Assembly (NCBI RefSeq): GCF_023156505.1
Contig: NZ_JALNMJ010000008.1
Coordinates: 1-64,000, forward strand
Reading direction: 5' to 3'
Source of the DNA: Roseibium sediminicola
GTDB taxonomy: Bacteria; Pseudomonadota; Alphaproteobacteria; Rhizobiales; Stappiaceae
DNA: 64,000 nucleotides
A program made the translations under genes and the position numbers. Every line of letters starts with the position of its first letter. Positions within the stretch are counted from its first letter, which is position 1. The notes under the pieces are model-generated. The model worked only from the letters and a program-made list of their open reading frames with translations. It did not search any database and was not told the origin of the DNA. Of this stretch, positions 61,867-64,000 are shown piece by piece.

Positions 61867-63153
61867 ATGCGAAGCTTTGAACGGCGGACTGCCGACGGAA
61901 TCATGTCGTTGCCCCGATTTGGAAATCAGATGAACAGTGTTTGCAGACGGTTGAAACCGGCGGTTCTCGGGACTGTGGCGGCGGCTGCCGTTCTGATCAC
62001 CGCCAGCCTGCCGGCCGAGGCCGACCCGGGCTTCGACAGGTTCGTGCGCGGCTTCTGGCCCAAGGCGCAGGCTGCGGGTGTCTCGGCGCAGACCTACAAT
62101 GCCGTTTTCACGGGGATGCAGCCGGATGACGACACGCTGCGGCTGATGAGCAAGCAGTCGGAATTTGTCAAACCGATCTGGGAATATCTCGACAGCGCCG
62201 TCTCCGACACCCGTGTCGAGAAAGGCCGGGAAATGCTGCGCGAATACGGGGCTGTGCTGCAGCAGATCGAGGCCCGCTACGGTGTCGACCGGGAGGCGGT
62301 GCTGGCCATCTGGGGCATGGAGACCAATTACGGCGGCTTCATGGGCAAGCACAACGTCATCCAGGCGCTGGCGACACTCGCCTATGCCGCGCCGCGCCGG
62401 AAAAGCTTCTGGGAAAAGGAACTGGTGACCGCGCTCGGCGTCGTCCAGGCCGGCCATGTGCGTTTTCAGGACATGGAAGGCTCCTGGGCCGGTGCCATGG
62501 GCCACACACAGTTCATGCCGTCCAGCTGGAAAGCCTATGCGGCGGATTATAACGGCGACGGCCGGCGCGACATCTGGACGTCCATTCCGGATGCGCTCGC
62601 CTCGACTGCCAACTATTTGAACAAACACGGCTGGCAAACCGGCAAGACCTGGGGCTACGAGGTCAAATTGCCGGCCGGGTTCGACTATCATCTGGCCGAT
62701 GGCGACAAGACACTGTCCCTGGGCGAGTGGGGCCGGTACGGTATCCGCCGGTCGAACGGCAAGGACTTCCCGCGCCCCTCTGACAATGCCATCCTGGTTC
62801 TGCCGGCCGGCGCCAGCGGACCTGCTTTCCTGATGCTGAAGAATTTCTACGTGATCAAGCGGTACAACAATGCCACCGCTTATGCCCTCGCGGTCGGTCA
62901 TCTCGCGGACCGTTTGATCGGTGGTGGCCCGCTCGAAGGCGACTGGTCACGCGAGCACCTGCCGCTCAGCCGCTCCGAGACGGCCGAAATGCAGGCGCTT
63001 TTGAACCGGCACGGTTTTTCGGTCGGCACCGCGGACGGCAAGATCGGCCCGGCGACCCGCCGGGGTATCCGCGCCTATCAGAAGTCCCGCGGCATGATCC
63101 CCGATGGCTATGCCTCCGTGGTTTTGCTGGCACGGCTGAAGCTGGACGGGTAA
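61867..63153 (+). CDS. Lytic murein transglycosylase (MltB-like, SLT_2 + PG-binding)
   Basis: A 428-residue exported enzyme cleaving peptidoglycan glycan strands. A signal-like segment (AVLGTVAAAAVLITASLPAEA, residues ~29-50) precedes the SLT_2 domain (about 55-350), with catalytic-region motifs VLAIWGMETNYGG (the Glu acid), GAMGHTQFMPSSW and DYNGDGRRDIWTS. A C-terminal peptidoglycan-binding domain (about 365-428: MQALLNRHGFSVGTADGKIGPATRRGIRAYQ) follows. ATG 61867 has AAGGAGG 5 bases upstream, which outweighs the earlier in-frame ATG. Confidence 0.9.
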   Translation: MRSFERRTADGIMSLPRFGNQMNSVCRRLKPAVLGTVAAAAVLITASLPAEADPGFDRFVRGFWPKAQAAGVSAQTYNAVFTGMQPDDDTLRLMSKQSEFVKPIWEYLDSAVSDTRVEKGREMLREYGAVLQQIEARYGVDREAVLAIWGMETNYGGFMGKHNVIQALATLAYAAPRRKSFWEKELVTALGVVQAGHVRFQDMEGSWAGAMGHTQFMPSSWKAYAADYNGDGRRDIWTSIPDALASTANYLNKHGWQTGKTWGYEVKLPAGFDYHLADGDKTLSLGEWGRYGIRRSNGKDFPRPSDNAILVLPAGASGPAFLMLKNFYVIKRYNNATAYALAVGHLADRLIGGGPLEGDWSREHLPLSRSETAEMQALLNRHGFSVGTADGKIGPATRRGIRAYQKSRGMIPDGYASVVLLARLKLDG

Positions 63154-63189
63154 GCTGACCTGGATACCGTTTTCGGTTGGGAGCTGTGA

Positions 63190-64000
63190 TTGCGCATCCA
63201 GAACAGACACACGGGTTTCCTGAGACCGGCGCTCTGGCGTTTGGCGCTCTCGGCGCTCCTGTGCCTCGCGCTGCTGTCTGAAGCAGCTGAGGAAAGTCTG
63301 GCGCAAACGGTTCCCGGCAAGGAAATCGTTGTTGCCCAGAACGGTCCGTTTCGCGGCTTCAACCCGTTTGCTCCCTTGCAACGGCTGTTCGGCGGTGGTG
63401 AGCGTCGCAATCCGAAACAACAGCAAACCCAACAACGCCCCCGGGTGAGCCGGCCGGCCGGCGCACCGCCCAAGTTCGAAAGCGTTCCAAAGGATCCCAA
63501 TGCCGGATTGATCGTTGTTGTCGGCGACCGTATGGCGCGCGGCGTTGCCGACGGTCTGAAATTCATGCTGTCGGAAAAGCCGCAGATCCGGGTCGAGCCC
63601 ATCACCGACGACAAGGCCGGCTTCACCGGTGAAACGACCGATTGGGCAACACAGGTCCTCTCCAAGATCCGGGGAGGCGATGTGAAGGCCGTTGTGGTGA
63701 TGATCGGGCAGAACGATCTGAGCAAGACATTTCCGGGCGAGCCACCGGTAGAGTTCATGACCGAGGATTGGCTGAACACCTATCGTGACAAGGTCGCGGC
63801 GCTGGTGCGCGTTGTCCGTCAGGAGAAAAAACCGCTGGTATGGGCGGGACTGCCGCCGACCAACAATGAGCTGGTCAACGCCGATTTCACCCAGCTGAAT
63901 TCGATCTTTCAAGGCGTTTCGGAAGACCGGCGCGTGCGCTATGTCGATATCTGGGACATCTTTCTGGCCGAGGACGGCACCTACTCGTCCTTCGGGCCGG
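63190..64000 (+). CDS. SGNH/GDSL-like DUF459 protein (partial, runs off the window)
   Basis: The first 270 residues are present. The start is TTG at 63190 with GGGAG 6 bases upstream. A hydrophobic signal-like segment (ALWRLALSALLCLALLS) is followed by a Gln/Arg/Pro-rich linker and the SGNH-like domain: LIVVVGDRMARGVADGLKF, VVVMIGQNDLSK and VWAGLPPTNN. The block GDRMA lies where the GDS nucleophile motif is expected but has Arg in place of Ser. It is exported or membrane-anchored. It follows the transglycosylase gene after 36 bases, so a cell-envelope role is likely. Confidence 0.85.
   Translation, partial: MRIQNRHTGFLRPALWRLALSALLCLALLSEAAEESLAQTVPGKEIVVAQNGPFRGFNPFAPLQRLFGGGERRNPKQQQTQQRPRVSRPAGAPPKFESVPKDPNAGLIVVVGDRMARGVADGLKFMLSEKPQIRVEPITDDKAGFTGETTDWATQVLSKIRGGDVKAVVVMIGQNDLSKTFPGEPPVEFMTEDWLNTYRDKVAALVRVVRQEKKPLVWAGLPPTNNELVNADFTQLNSIFQGVSEDRRVRYVDIWDIFLAEDGTYSSFGP

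Overview
The window is high-GC DNA from an alphaproteobacterium. The gene content (ScfR-type regulator, small HTH_LuxR protein, CobW plus WD40 pair, DUF2937, DUF1007/NicO, KdsD, TRAP and Liv transporters, Na+-type flagellar stator) fits the Hyphomicrobiales, probably a marine Stappiaceae-like genus such as Roseibium/Labrenzia. That placement is inferred from gene style, not from a marker gene. No rRNA, tRNA, CRISPR array or replication origin was found. Most of the window looks like core chromosome, with small signs of mobility at the left edge, at two dispersed repeats and around 43.5-45.6 kb.

Layout. 0-0.8 kb: right end of an IS3-like insertion sequence that has cut the front off a luciferase-like monooxygenase gene, followed by the first copy of a 167-bp paired-hairpin repeat. 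0.8-9.8 kb: small secreted protein, ScfR regulator with a palindromic site just upstream, HTH_LuxR protein, LysR, creatininase-family hydrolase, SprA-related metalloprotease, MFS carrier, an orphan ABC ATPase, MarR regulator and a small membrane protein. 9.8-16.3 kb: divergent LysR / old yellow enzyme plus cupin, Ogt, DMT exporter, L,D-transpeptidase, OmpA lipoprotein, LacI regulator. 16.4-22.5 kb: Usp-BCCT osmolyte operon, second copy of the 167-bp repeat, PAS-GAF-GGDEF diguanylate cyclase, aminotransferase. 22.7-30.3 kb: metal-related genes (His-rich CobW, WD40, DUF2937; fused DUF1007-NicO), interrupted by LysR, TetR and a leucine-dehydrogenase-like gene.

30.3-38.3 kb: a C26 amidotransferase, then a NarL-type two-component pair divergent from a TRAP transporter (DctP-Q-M) that resembles 2-oxoacid/monocarboxylate systems and has a very long DctM C-terminal extension. 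38.3-43.5 kb: GFA protein, hybrid kinase plus OmpR-type regulator, LacI and VOC proteins. 43.6-45.4 kb: an AT-rich OLD-family ATPase/nuclease, the clearest acquired gene, with a strong plus-strand terminator just upstream of it. 45.8-54.3 kb: a compact operon with an acyl-CoA synthetase, a complete LivGHMKF branched-chain-type ABC importer and a PaaK-like CoA ligase, which suggests uptake and CoA activation of a carboxylic acid. 54.5-64 kb: housekeeping and envelope genes (hemH, SPFH/NfeD, MotAB-type stator, KdsD, outer-membrane barrel, MltB-type transglycosylase, partial DUF459 protein).

The most novel item is the 167-bp element at 598-764 and 18800-18966. Each copy is two long imperfect hairpins (78 and 76 bp), every hairpin is bounded on both sides by CTAG, and in both copies an outer CTAG supplies the TAG stop of the abutting gene. 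Other points of interest are the DctM extension, the OLD gene with its unexplained terminator, the DUF1007-NicO fusion with a Zur-like dyad, hairpins after both substrate-binding-protein genes, and a DUF459 protein without the usual nucleophile serine.
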